Shown here one piece after another: positions 1 to 12,200 of a stretch of 64,000 nt of DNA (its first letter is position 1; every line of letters starts with the position of its first letter). The DNA lies in contig CM022668.1 of NCBI GenBank assembly GCA_012295275.1, positions 12,262,522 to 12,326,521 on the forward strand. The letters are read 5' to 3'. The position numbers and the translations under genes are program-made. Source of the DNA: Chrysomallon squamiferum. Taxonomy: Eukaryota > Mollusca > Gastropoda > Neomphalida > Peltospiridae. A model generated the notes under the pieces. The model was not told the origin of the DNA, did no database searches, and saw only the letters and a program-made list of their open reading frames with translations.

Positions 1-2245
1 GTAAAAAGCAAAAATAAATGACGGAAAAAACCCAAGAGAAATTATTGGGTAATATATAATATTGCACTGAAAGGTCAGACACCATGGTCAGTGGATATCA
101 GAGATATCATATTGGGCATTGTGTGATAGCAAGACAGTGATTTAGTATTACAAGAACAAACAACACATAACATGCAATAAACAATAGCCATGGAGCTATA
201 ACAATAATCAGGCCAAAATGTTTTTTAAGAAATGGGATAAAGAAAGATGCATTTAAGTGAAAATCAAAGAATAATTAATTCAGAAGGAAGGTCAGTTATG
301 CATCTCCCAAGCAGTAAATTGTACCGATCAGTTACAACATAACTACATTAGACCAAAATTAATCATGGAAAAAGCATAGGCATCAATAGGCATACAGTTA
401 TATGTTAGCTCATTAAATTCATATTCATAACAAAAAATAAATAAAAGTGAATGGCTTCAAAATGTGAAAAAAGATATTTGAGTTCTACATTCCAGGAATG
501 GTGCTGCTGATTTTTATGAATGCCCAAGTTCAGCAAGGCATCCTTGTGATTTGAAAGTTAAACTCATCCAGACTGATTTGGTTACAACAATTATAATCTG
601 TCAGTCTTTAGAAGCAGCAGTATTGAAAGCATTGGAAGAGATGTAAACAACAAAGAGAAAAAATGCATATGTTAAGATTTTGTAGTTCAGAAGCATTCAT
701 ATATATACATATATATATAAAGATACTGGTGTCCTCATGTATGATAATTTCATTGGTATGAACAGAGAATGCCAGTTTATGACAGATAAATAAAATACTT
801 TACATTGGAAAATTCAAAGGGAACAGAAGTCCTTTATTGTTCAGGGTATTGTGAAATTTCATCCACTGTTCTTAACACATCAGAGATTGTTTTACAAATA
901 TTTTCCCTTTCCAAACCTTTTTTTGTAATATGGCTACCATAGGGTGAATTGTCATCAGTGATGATGATGATGGTAATGATAATGATAATAATAATAATAA
1001 TAATAATATAATAATAATAATAATAATAATAATGACAATAATATAATGATAATTTTTACTAATATATTTAAGAAACAGTTATCATTTTTTATTTGATAAA
1101 GATAAAACAATGGATATTCTGAAAAAAAGAAATAAAAGACATATTTACCTTTATAAAGAGGCTTATTTATATGTATAATAAACAGTTTCATATTGTGTAT
1201 TACATGTAATGTACTATATAATAGACTATTATTAACAAATCAATTATAATAAATATATAATAAAACAGTACATTTTAACTGATATAATGATTGACAGTTC
1301 TGAAATTGTCATTATAAAAGCAGTTAATATACTGAAAATATTAGAATCCTGACTTGACACAATGCAGGCAAATAGTGGCTAACTGAATCAAAACAAGAAA
1401 GGAATTTTTGTTGTACTAAGTTAAAAATTAATCACAAAACCCTTTAATTATTTCATAAATTTGTTCATAATTATCCAAAAGAGCTTATTTTTCTCAGAAA
1501 TTTCCTCTGATGTTATTTGTTTATTTTGATAAAATAAATAATTTCTTCCTTTTTAAAAAAAATAAAGTTAACACTAAAAAAATAAGATAAAAAATACATT
1601 TTTAAAATTAGTGGATGGATTTCAGTGTACATTCTTAATATTAGTAAATGGTTATTAATAATGTAGTGTATTTTATCTATAAATCTAAAGTGGATTGTTA
1701 AAACTGTGAAATAGTCATTATCATTGTAGACAAAATAAATTAAAAGCCTAATAAAACATGGATATTCATCTTCTTATTAAATTAAAATTAATTCATAAAC
1801 TGAACAGTAACAAAAATTATAAAATAATTAAACAAAAAGTACAAGCCTAGAGATTTGAGTAAAAAAACCAAAAACAAACAAAATACCCATAAGCAGTTTG
1901 TAGGAGGTACGTATATTTTTAAAATTACCATTTCATGTTATTCACAAAAGTTTGATTATATTTATTAATTTAAATTTGATTTTATTTGTTTATTTTAATT
2001 TTGTATCACATATGACAGAAATTTAACAACAAATACTTAATTTTTTTATCAGAAGTTATTTTAAATTAAAATTATTTTCCTTAACATCATTTTAATATTG
2101 TTACTTCTTCATATGTTATACAGATTTCATTAAAATTAATATAAATATAATCTTTTGTATCTAAATTTTGATAATTTATCATATAAATTGATGTATATTT
2201 TACTGTGGTAATTATTATTCCTTTACATATACATGTATATATATA

Positions 2246-2280
<35 letters not shown>

Positions 2281-2407
2281 GTATATATATGTGTATATAT
2301 ATATATAATATCAATTTATGATTTATTTATATATTTATTTTCTGTATAGAAACACTAGGAAATCTTCCTCATTTTAAAAACTACAATGACTCTGTTGTTT
2401 CTTACAG
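1..2407 (+). other. AT-rich non-coding sequence, probably intron upstream of the first visible exon
   Basis: No supported exon is seen here. The exon that begins at 2408 starts inside a codon and needs one base from an upstream exon, so this stretch is read as intron. It holds an ATG/TAA trinucleotide microsatellite at about 957-1045 and a mixed (TA)n/(TG)n tract at about 2225-2308, close to the acceptor. No promoter or first exon could be identified. Confidence 0.6.
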
Positions 2408-2832
2408 AACTCCCCAGCACCGAGGAGACAACCGCTGAACTGGCTGAGAAAGACCAGGAGAGCGTGGAGGGTCTGGAGGTCAAACCTCTGACCAGTGGAT
2501 TGATTGAGACGGAGGAAGCTTCTCGTGAATCTGCCGTCCGCGAGACCACCGAAGTCGTTTCCGCGGAAACCGCCCAGGAAGAGACCCCCGTCCCCCAAAG
2601 ACTAGACGTTTCACTGACGACCACAGCACTGTCGGAAGTGTCTCTGACGACAGTCGAAGAGACACGAGAGGAGTTCGCTGCTGAGGCTCCAGAATCGGTT
2701 GGCGAGACGGTTGAAGTGGAGAAGTTGTTGCAGCCTGATGTTGCCGAGGAAGTGCCGACTGATGTTGCTGCTGACCTCGTTGTCACTGAGGAAGAAGTTT
2801 CTGTCGAACAAGAAGTTGTAGCTAAAGAACAG
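2408..2832 (+). CDS. Acidic linker exon of the giant Ig protein (internal exon)
   Basis: The acceptor is TTTCTTACAG at 2407 and the donor is CAG|GTAATT at 2833. The exon encodes about 142 residues rich in Glu, Thr, Val and Ser, with no hydrophobic core or recognisable fold. It opens with ELPSTEETTAELAEK and closes with VVAKEQ. It starts one base into a codon and ends on a codon boundary, which matches the next exon (phase 0). The composition resembles the later spring-like exons, but the sequence is not tandemly repeated. Base composition is clearly GC-richer than the flanks. The reading frame stays open past the donor for about 130 bases because the start of the intron is duplicated; the better consensus and the phase match favour the donor at 2833. 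Confidence 0.8.
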
Positions 2833-3241
2833 GTAATTTTTAGACTGACAGACAGACAAAGGGACAAAATAATATACTTACATATGCAAGTATATAGAAA
2901 TATTATTACTAAAAAAATATTCATATATGAAAGAGGATCTACTGTCCTTGGAGTATACAGGTAATTACAGACTGACAGACAGACAGACAGACAAAATAAT
3001 ATACATACATTGACACAAATAAGTATTCAGAAATTTAAAGATTTGAAAAACATGCCTGCCAGGAGTCATAATAAAGAGGATCTTGTGTCCTTGGGGCATG
3101 CATGAGGTTATTTCCCAATCTAACCAAAGAGATCAAAGTCCAAATCTTGTCCAAATCATTCACTGAAATGTCTCAAAAGGTCAATACTAAAACCTCATGA
3201 ACTGCAAAAAAAAAACTTGATCTTCTTTATTTTATTACCAG
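2833..3241 (+). other. Intron with a duplicated 5' end
   Basis: This short intron holds two diverged copies of a roughly 128-bp block. Each begins with CAGGTAATT followed by an ACTGACAGACAGACA run, at about 2830 and 2958. The true donor is the first copy. The acceptor is TTTATTACCAG at 3241. Confidence 0.7.
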
Positions 3242-3557
3242 ATCCCTGAAGAACAGGTTCCAGTACCTGCAGGAGAAGCACCTGAATTTACCCAAGAACT
3301 GTCCAATGTTGAAACTCTAGAAGGGAAACCTGCACATTTTGAATGTGTAGTCAGAGGACAGCCCCAGCCCAGTATCACCTGGTTCCTTGATGGGGAACCG
3401 ATCCAAGAGTCTCCAGTTTTCAAAACCTCAACAGACATCGATGGAGTCTGTGTCCTGGAGATTCAGGAGACCTTTGCAGAGGACGAAGGCCAGTTTGAAT
3501 GCAGGGCTGAAAATGAATATGGACTTGCAGTTACTAAGGCTGATCTGTTCATTCAAG
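3242..3557 (+). CDS. Exon encoding Ig domain 1 (I-set, both canonical cysteines)
   Basis: After a short lead (IPEEQVPVPAGEAPEF) the exon encodes a complete I-set immunoglobulin domain. The B-strand Cys is in HFECVVRG, the C-strand Trp in PQPSITWFLDG, and the F-strand signature in DEGQFECRAENEYG. Both disulphide cysteines are present, unlike most other Ig domains in this gene. The exon enters in phase 0 and leaves in phase 1 (CAAG|GTAAGA), which joins in frame to the exon at 9076. I-set domains of this kind are typical of titin, twitchin, MLCK and UNC-89 class cytoskeletal proteins, where they act as folded spacers or binding modules. Confidence 0.9.
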
Positions 3558-3740
3558 GTAAGAGTGATTTTGTCTTTTTATATGATCATATTTATATCAT
3601 TTAAATGTATATATGTTTAATTTTTTTTATTTTCAGAAAAATTTTAAATATTATTATAGATACATATGCAAGACATGTATGCACTTTGAAAAATTTAAAA
3701 TTAAGAAATATTTTATGATTATTTTAAATTTTTTGGTCAC

Positions 3741-3815
<75 letters not shown>
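3741..3815. repeat. (TTA)n microsatellite
   Basis: About 25 uninterrupted copies of the TTA trinucleotide within an intron. Confidence 0.95.
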
Positions 3816-3816
<1 letters not shown>

Positions 3817-6009
3817 AAAAGATATCTTTTTCAATTTTTTTTATAATTATTAATTTAATTATAAAATATGTAACTTAAAAAAAACTTTTAAAATCTCAAA
3901 AATCACTTTTTCATTTTTGAATTCACAAAGTGCATACATCTCTGTTAAAACATTATTTCATATAAAACGAAAAAATATTGATATTCACAAATACCTTCTA
4001 CATCCTCAAAACAAAGGTAACTACACAGTAGTCTCCCCTGATCCCTCTGCAAATGGTTGCCTGTACCTTGCATGTGTTTTGCACTGCACTGCATGGTTTG
4101 TTGATTGTTGTGAACATAGCCAACCATTCCTCATTCAGCACAAACCAACCCCCAAACTTTAAAAAAAATGAAATAAAATAAACAAATAAACAAAATTAAA
4201 AACAAATTAACCCATCAACTATTTCTAAACAAACCCCCCTAAAAATATATATTCATTTCTGTAGATATCAGCTCCTCATTTGTGCCTCAGTATTTTTGAT
4301 GACCTCATGAATATGTACCCGAAACCCTGAAAATATTTAGTTTTTTTTTTTTTTTTTTTTTGGTTCATGATTTATCCCTTTTAAACTATGAAATATTAGT
4401 GTTAACACTTTAAAATATCAAATATCAGTGTGATTCTTTTAAACCACAAACTTTCAGTTTTAACACTTTGAGGTACCAAACATTAATGTTAACCCTTTAT
4501 AACTTCATTAATCTTTTCAAAATCTTAAGTCCAGAATTAACCCTTTATATATGTATGGGAAATCCAAACTTTAACCCACTGCATTCTCAAGGAATACTGT
4601 TAACCCTTTCTTATTCAGATGGATGCAGCCTTAATTCAGTATATATATTTATCTAGTGTAAATGTTTAAAATTGTGATAGTATTTTTGTTAGTGACTTTA
4701 TGGTTGTGGTGGTGTTATTCTCACCTTTTTTCACATTCCAACTGGGGATTGTAATGCAAAGAAATCAACACTTCTTTCTTTTTAAGTTTTATAATATTTT
4801 TAGATTATATATTGTAAATACAGCATCTTTTGTATCACCAAATGACAGCTATTTTATAATATTTTTATATGTTTGTTAACTAAATTTTGGGAATTTAGTT
4901 TGTTGAAAATCAAAAAAATATATATTTTATAAGACTTTTATATCACCTTTTTGATATTTACAATAGTTTTTGATCTTTTTATAAAATGTATATTAGTATA
5001 CTTGTTATTTATTTTTACACACATACATCTGTGTATATATAATTATATACATACACAAGTATATTATTATACCGATATGTAATATTAGTCTATTTATACA
5101 TATGTGTTATATGTATATATACAGATATATTTGTAAATATGTTTTAAGTCTGATTCAAAAACATGTTTCAGGTTAACTGAATGAGGTATGGTTCTTGTGT
5201 TCTTGGAAGCAAATTTTAATATAAAATAATTAATATTTTTAAAATCCTTGGATACATAAAAAAAATAATCAAAATGTCTAGTGACAAAGTATCATTTCAA
5301 ATAACATAGTTATTAAGACTCAGTATGTACAGGTGTTATTTCTTACATGTAATTATTGCAATATTTTACTTCTAAGTAAATACATTAAGAAAGATGATTT
5401 ATTTAATTCATTGAACTGTATAAAAGAAAACAAATTACATATATATATATATATATATATATGAAACAAAACATTAACTAATTTAATACATAATTTTATT
5501 CTTAAGAATTATTTTAATTTATATTCAACTATAAAAATAAATGAATTTGTAGTTTTCTATAACATGATCACATCTGATTTTATTTCTCATTATTTGTGTC
5601 TTACTAAACAATATACAACTATATTATATAATATATAACTGTATATATATAATATATATAATTTTTTTATCTTCATTTATGGCATATATGACTTATTAAA
5701 AATTTTAAAAATGTAAATTTTTTTTTTTTTCATTTCATTTGCTTCCAAGGGCATTTGAAAACCAAACAAATAGTATTGATCATTGTAAAAGATAATGCTT
5801 GTTTTCAATGTGTTTACTAATCTCAGTAATATAGGTTGTGAGTATTAATACAGCTCTATGTTAATCAGGCATGTGAATTAATTATTATAATTAGTCTGAA
5901 GGTAATAACCCTATTTAAAAAATTGTCACTTTTAATGTGAAGAAAACACGTATCCAGTTTAGCACCAAATTTTTTAATTTAATTTTTTTTATTATTTTGG
6001 AAACATTAG

Positions 6010-6058
<49 letters not shown>

Positions 6059-6059
6059 A
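6010..6059. repeat. (CA)n microsatellite
   Basis: About 24 CA dinucleotides, nearly perfect, within an intron. Confidence 0.95.
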
Positions 6060-6244
6060 GTTATCTTTATTAGTCAAATAAAAAAATATATTTTATTGAA
6101 AAATAAAAAAAATATATAAATACCATTATATAATTGTATATGCCATGTCTATGTGGAATGTAATAACAATATAAATAACTATAATGTTACTTTATTTCAA
6201 ACATAACATTATATTTTCTAAATTATTAATTATTAATTTCATTC

Positions 6245-6372
6245 TTATTTATTTGTTTACTTACTTACTTACCTGCCTACTTATTTATTTATTTAATTTA
6301 ATTTAATTTAATTTAATTTAATTTAATTTAATTTTTTTTTTTTTAAATTAAATTAATTAATTAATTTATTTA

Positions 6373-6427
<55 letters not shown>

Positions 6428-6432
6428 TTTTA
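6245..6432. repeat. Compound (TTTA)n / (TTTAA)n / (TTA)n microsatellite
   Basis: ATTT- and CTTA-type tetranucleotides pass into about ten TTTAA units, then a T-run, then about 17 TTA units. The block lies within an intron. Confidence 0.9.
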
Positions 6433-8420
6433 TTTCACATTTTTTAAATGTCAGAACTATATTACCTGTTTCCTTTTGAATACAAACACAAACACTGCTG
6501 GTAGATAACATGTAAATATACAACAGGTGCTAAGCTGGGTCAGTTTTCTTCATTAAATAAAAGCACAGACTTGGATCTTGTAAGAGCTGAATGAGTATGT
6601 TATGAAGCACTATTTTACACAAGACACTCTTTAAAAAAAAATATTGTAAATAAAGAACCTTAAACAGATGTTAATAAAATAATCTTTTTAATATAAAAAA
6701 ATATATATAAATAAATAGAATTGTTAGAATTATTAAAAGTTAAGAAATAAAAATGTTATGTAATTTTTTGTAAAAAATGTAATTATTATATTAAATTATA
6801 ATCTTAAAACCTTATTTATTATAAACAAAATTTAATTATTATTATTATTAAAAGAAATAAATTTCCTGTAATTTTTAAAGTTTATTTTATTTATTACTTG
6901 GTCTTTGATAACTAAAGAAGTGTAAAACATTAATAAAAACAAAGTTATATTTTTAATCAGTATAACAACGTTCAAAATGTTACATTGTATACATATTACT
7001 ATTAAAATACACAGCACATAGACATGCAAGAATGGTAACTGATGCTGTAGTTAGGTTTACAGTTTCATGAAAACCAGAAAATAAACTTATGTCCATAGTA
7101 GCATGGTACTATAGCGATTAACCAAAGAGAAATTAAAAAAAAAAAAAAAAAATGCACTTAAATTTCAAGTATGTAATAAGGTACAGGTATAGAGTTATGT
7201 CACATTTAAAGTGTACATTTGGTGATATGAGGAAATAGTCTAATGCATTACGCAGACTTCCAAGTTACATTTTATACAAAATCTTAATTAATCAAAAAGT
7301 AGAACAACAAAAACTTATTTCATTCCTGAAAGGACAAAATGGCAACACTGAAATAAGTGTTATTTTGTTGTTGTACTTTGTTACGAATAATGATAGTTTG
7401 TCTAAAACAATAAAGTAACAATTTGGAAGTATAACAAAATATATTAGACCTTTTCATCATGTTACCACACGTATACATTAAAGATCCTTTAATTGTTGAT
7501 AGGGTAGGCAGTATGATACATACAAATATAGATGCATAGATATCAGAATAAGCATGCTGAAAAAATATTAAATACAAAATTTTAAATAAAAAATTTATCA
7601 AATTTAACTATAATAAATACTGCATATAATAAACAATACATTTCAGATAAATAAGAAATAAAATATATTACTATTATTATGATAAGGGTTATAAAATAAA
7701 AATAATGATTAAATATTTAATAGTATTATAATATGCTAATTCATCTTTAAATGTGAAATATTCATTCATATTATTTTTGTTTATTTTTATAATAATTCTA
7801 AAAGTCTATTGAGTTATCAAACATTAAAAATAATTTATTAAACATAAAATATATATTAAATGATTATTATTAAATATTAAACATATAATATATATATTAA
7901 AAATTACATCATTAAACATTAAATATATTAATATCATGATTACAAAAAATATTACTTCAGAATTAAAACAAATTAATCTTTCTTATAAAAAAAATATGTT
8001 TTTTTTTCACAATAACATTTTATTTTCTGTGTGATTTATGCTTTAATATAAATACTGATACAGTTCAAAAAGTATGTGCCGCAATGAAAATATTAATTAA
8101 CAGACTGATTTATTTAAATGAAATTGTAATGCAAATGGAATGACATATAATTTTAACTGGCCAAAATAAGCTTAAAAATATCATTATATAACAAATGATT
8201 TTATACGCTTAATGACAGTTATTTGCAAAAATAAATGTTATGGCATTTTGTTCTAAATAATTTAATTTTTTCTTTTTAACACATTTGAAACAGTTTGGAT
8301 ATAAACATTACACTATATTTTATTTACACGTTAAAAAAATTGTATTCAAAATTAATAATACTCAATGCTTATTATATTTCAAATTTTCATTCGCAAAATT
8401 GAGCTACTGTTACATGAAAT

Positions 8421-8594
8421 GTGATTGGCTTTCAAAGTTTACCATAAAACAATGCAGTTTATTGGTTATTTTATTTTTACATTGTTTGAGACTTGATTTC
8501 TCATTGGCTTCGTCAAATTTCAAAATTAATTATTCAAGATGGCTGAAATCAACTAACAGTATTTGAAACAAAACCTGCACTTCTCTCTCAACAG
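8421..8594 (+). promoter_or_regulatory. Candidate internal promoter: three ATTGG (inverted CCAAT) boxes and a YY1-like motif
   Basis: ATTGG occurs at 8424-8428, 8461-8465 and 8503-8507, all in the same orientation and spaced about 37 and 42 bp. CAAGATGGCT follows at 8535-8544 and resembles a YY1 site, which in animals can sit at transcription starts. A possible splice donor (AACA|GTAAGC) lies at about 8595. The block is upstream of the first giant spring exon, so it could start a shorter isoform. There is no TATA box or other proof, and ATTGG clusters also occur in other introns here. Confidence 0.2.
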
Positions 8595-9075
8595 TAAGCC
8601 TTACAATTTATTTAAATGATGAAATTTCACATTTAATGAAAAGTACAGAAATGTTTATTGTAATAATCTTCTTTTTTTTTTTTTTTTAATAAATCTTTAT
8701 TTTCATGTTCATTATTGTTAAATGTATTTAGTTTTCATTCTTAAAATCCATTCTGCATGTCATGTCACTTTTTGTAAATTTCTGAATGTCTGAGTTACTT
8801 TGCATAAAATATTGCTGCACAAAAAAAATGTATTAAATATAAAGAAAGCAACATATTATATGTGTTAAATAATAGTTTTGACACATACCTTTAATTATAT
8901 ATGTAAACAAAAATAATAATATCTCCAACTTTTGAACCAGTCAAAAGTATCACTACCTCAAAATCAACATTTTTAATATAATATCATACAGCAGCAAGTT
9001 ATGCAAAGTATATCAAACCAACCATTCCAGTATTATACAAATCTCTAAGGGAGATAACCACATTTCGCCCAGCAG

Positions 9076-9224
9076 GCAAAGAAACATCACCTGGAAAAGA
9101 AGCAACAACAGAGGAGCAAGAAACAACAGAATTAAAATATCCTGTAGATAGTTTAGAATCTGATAATATTGATTATGTTGTTACTGAGCAGGGTAGGCCG
9201 GAGGAATTGCATGCTGTTGAACAG
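9076..9224 (+). CDS. Lead-in coding segment before the first spring array
   Basis: The acceptor is a CAGCAG tandem site ending at 9075, and the frame joins in phase to the Ig1 exon. It encodes about 50 residues, from GKETSPGKEATTEEQ to ELHAVEQ, Glu- and Thr-rich with a small less charged patch (SLESDNIDYVV). A textbook donor, ACAG|GTAAGT, lies at 9225, but no good acceptor follows in the next 40 bases. The alternative is that the frame simply runs on (VSPDILTDTQK) into the giant exon and the assembly lacks one A in the A-run at 9253-9257. In that case 9076-26140 is a single exon. Confidence 0.65.
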
Positions 9225-9247
9225 GTAAGTCCAGATATTTTAACTGA

Positions 9248-12200
9248 TACACAAAAATAAAAGAAACACAAATAGAAATCGCACCAGAAACAGAAAAAAC
9301 CATACAACCTGAGGTTACAGAAATAACAGAAACAAAAGAAGAAATAACACACATGGAAAAGACAGTAAAAGAGATTCCAGAAGAATCTGTACCATCTGAA
9401 GAAACTTTCAAAGAGGAAATAACCATAATGCCTCAACCTGAAGAGACAGCTCAATTCGAGGAAATTACGTTCAAAGTGACGGAAAAGACCGTGAAAGAGG
9501 AAATGGAAATAACACCAGAGATTCCAGAAGAGACCTCTTTCAAAGAGGAAATAACCATTACTCCCAAGCCCAAAGAAATGGAGGAAATAACAGTCGATGT
9601 AACGACTGAAGAAACAAAAGCTGAGGAAGAAGTGACAACAGAAAAAGAACTTCAAGTAACTGAGGAATTAACCGTGGAGACTCAGCCTGAGGTTCCAACC
9701 GAGGCCGAAGAAACCACTGAGTTTGAAAAACCAGTGGAGGAGATTCCTGAAGAATCTGTACCATCTGAAGAAACTTTCAAAGAGGAAATAACCATAATGC
9801 CTCAACCTGAAGAGACAACTCAGTTCGAGGAAATTACGTTCAAAGTTACGGAAAAGACCGTGAAAGAGGAAATGGAAATAACACCAGAGATTCCAGAAGA
9901 GACCTCTTTCAAAGAGGAAATAACCATCACTCCCAAGCCCAAAGAAATGGATGAAATAACAGTCGATGTAACGACTGAAGAAACAAAAGTTGAGGAAGAA
10001 GTGACAACAGAAAAAGAACTTCAAGTAACTGAGGAATTAACCGTGGAAACTCAGCCTGAGGTTGCTCCAACCAAGGCCGAAGAAACCACTGAGTTTGAAA
10101 AACCAGTGGAGGAGATTCCTGAAGAATCTGTACCATCTGAAGAAACTTTCAAAGAGGAAATAACCATAATGCCTCAACCTGAAGAGACAGCTCAATTCGA
10201 GGAAATTACGTTCAAAGTTACGCAAAAGACCGTGAAAGAGGAAATGGAAATAACACCAGAGATTCCAGAAGAGACCTCTTTCAAAGAGGAAATAACCATC
10301 ACTCCACAGCCCAAAGAAAGGGAGGAAATAACAGTCGATGTAACGAAAGAAGAAACACAAGTGGAGGAGGAAGTGACAACAGAAATAGAAATGGAGGAAA
10401 CCGAGGTAAAGGAGGAAGCAGGTTTCAAGGAAGAAATTCATTTGGAACCTCAAGTCGTTCCTCAGGAAGTCGAAATCCCTGCACCCGAAGACACAACTGA
10501 GGTAGAATACAGGGAAACAGTGGAAGTCGCTCGTCCCGAGGTCACAGAACCTACCCCCGAAGAAGAAATAACAGAAGCAATTCAGCCACAAGAAAGCGAA
10601 ACTGTGGCGCCAGTTGATATCACTGAGGTTGAAGTTAGAGACACGATTGTGGTAGAACACAAAGAAAGCCTCGTGGAAGAGGAAGAGCAGAAACCCACTG
10701 AAGTGACAACCGAAATTCCAAGCGAGAAACCCGAAGAGGTGGAGGGAGAAATTTCGGTCACCGAACAGGAGGTTCCAGTGAAAGAGGAAGTTGAAATAGA
10801 AATCGCTTTGGGAGAGGTTCCTCAAGTACCTTCAGAACAGGTCGAAGAGGAAATTGCCCTCGAGGAAAAAAGAACTTCCAGTATCTGAGGAAGTAACCGT
10901 GGAGACTCAGCCTGAAGAAACGGAAGCCGTTATTCCGGTTGAAGTTGCTCCAACCGAAGCGGAGGAAACCACTGAGATTGAAAAAGTGGAAACCATTGAG
11001 GTTGAAAAACCAGTGGAGGAGATTCCTGAAGAATCTGTACCATCTGAAGAAACTTTCAAAGAGGAAATAACCATAATGCCTCAACCTGAAGAGACAACTC
11101 AGTTCGAGGAAATTACGTTCAAAGTTACGGAAAAGACCGTGAAAGAGGAAATGGAAATAACACCAGAGATTCCAGAAGAGACCTCTTTCAAAGAGGAAAT
11201 AACCATCACTCCCAAGCCCAAAGAAATGGAGGAAATAACAGTCGATGTAACGACTGAAGAAACAAAAGTTGAGGAAGAAGTGACAACAGAAAAAGAACTT
11301 CAAGTAACTGAGGAATTAACCGTGGAAACTCAGCCTGAGGTTGCTCCAACCGAGGCCCAAGAAACCACTGAGGTTGAAAAACCAGTGGAGGAGATTCCTG
11401 AAGAATCTGTACCATCTGAAGAAACTTTCAAAGAGGAAATAACCATAATGCCTCAACCTGAAGAGACAGCTCAATTCGAGGAAATTACGTTCAAAGTTAC
11501 GCAAAAGACCGTGAAAGAGGAAATGGAAATAACACCAGAGATTCCAGAAGAGACCTCTTTCAAAGAGGAAATAACCATCACTCCACAGCCCAAAGAAAGG
11601 GAGGAAATAACAGTCGACGTAACGAAAGAAGAAACACAAGTGGAGGAGGAAGTGACAACAGAAATAGAAATGGAGGAAACCGAGGTAAAGGAGGAAGCAG
11701 GTTTCAAGGAAGAAATTCATTTGGAACCTCAAGTCGTTCCTCAAGAAGTCGAAATCCCTGCACCCGAAGACACAACTGAGGTAGAATACAGGGAAACAGT
11801 GGAAGTCGCTCGTCCCGAGGTCACAGAACCTACCCCCGAAGAAGAAATAACAGAAGCAATTCAGCCACAAGAAAGCGAAACTGTGGCGCCAGTTGATATC
11901 ACTGAGGTTGAAGTTAGAGACACGATTGTGGTAGAACACAAAGAAAGCCTCGTGGAAGAGGAAGAGCAGAAACCCACTGAAGTGACAACCGAAATTCCAA
12001 GCGAGAAACCCGAAGAGGTGGAGGGAGAAATTTCGGTCACCGAACAGGAGGTTCCAGTGAAAGAGGAAGTTGAAATAGAAATCGCTTTGGGAGAGGTTCC
12101 TCAAGTACCTTCAGAACAGGTCGAAGAGGAAATTGCCCTCGAGGAAAAAGAACTTCCAGTATCTGAGGAAGTAACCGTGGAGACTCAGCCTGAAGAAACG

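Larger units (their letters stand above)
3558..9075 (+). other. Large AT-rich intron (5.5 kb)
   Basis: No exon is supported here. Contents include (TTA)n at 3741-3815, a poly-T tract near 4350, degenerate copies of a short motif containing TTAACCCTTT or TTAACACTTT between about 4380 and 4620, (CA)n at 6010-6059, and (TTTAA)n plus (TTA)n at about 6245-6432. Around 8421-8594 there are three ATTGG boxes and a CAAGATGGCT motif, listed separately. The end has a tandem CAGCAG acceptor at 9070-9075. Confidence 0.7.

Noticed and set aside
7320-7601. 93-codon minus-strand frame
   Set aside because: Isolated in AT-rich intron; composition is that of random AT-rich DNA and no motif is seen.
8285-8566. 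93-codon plus-strand frame in the large intron
   Set aside because: No splice context that fits the neighbours and no recognisable domain; it overlaps the ATTGG cluster by chance.
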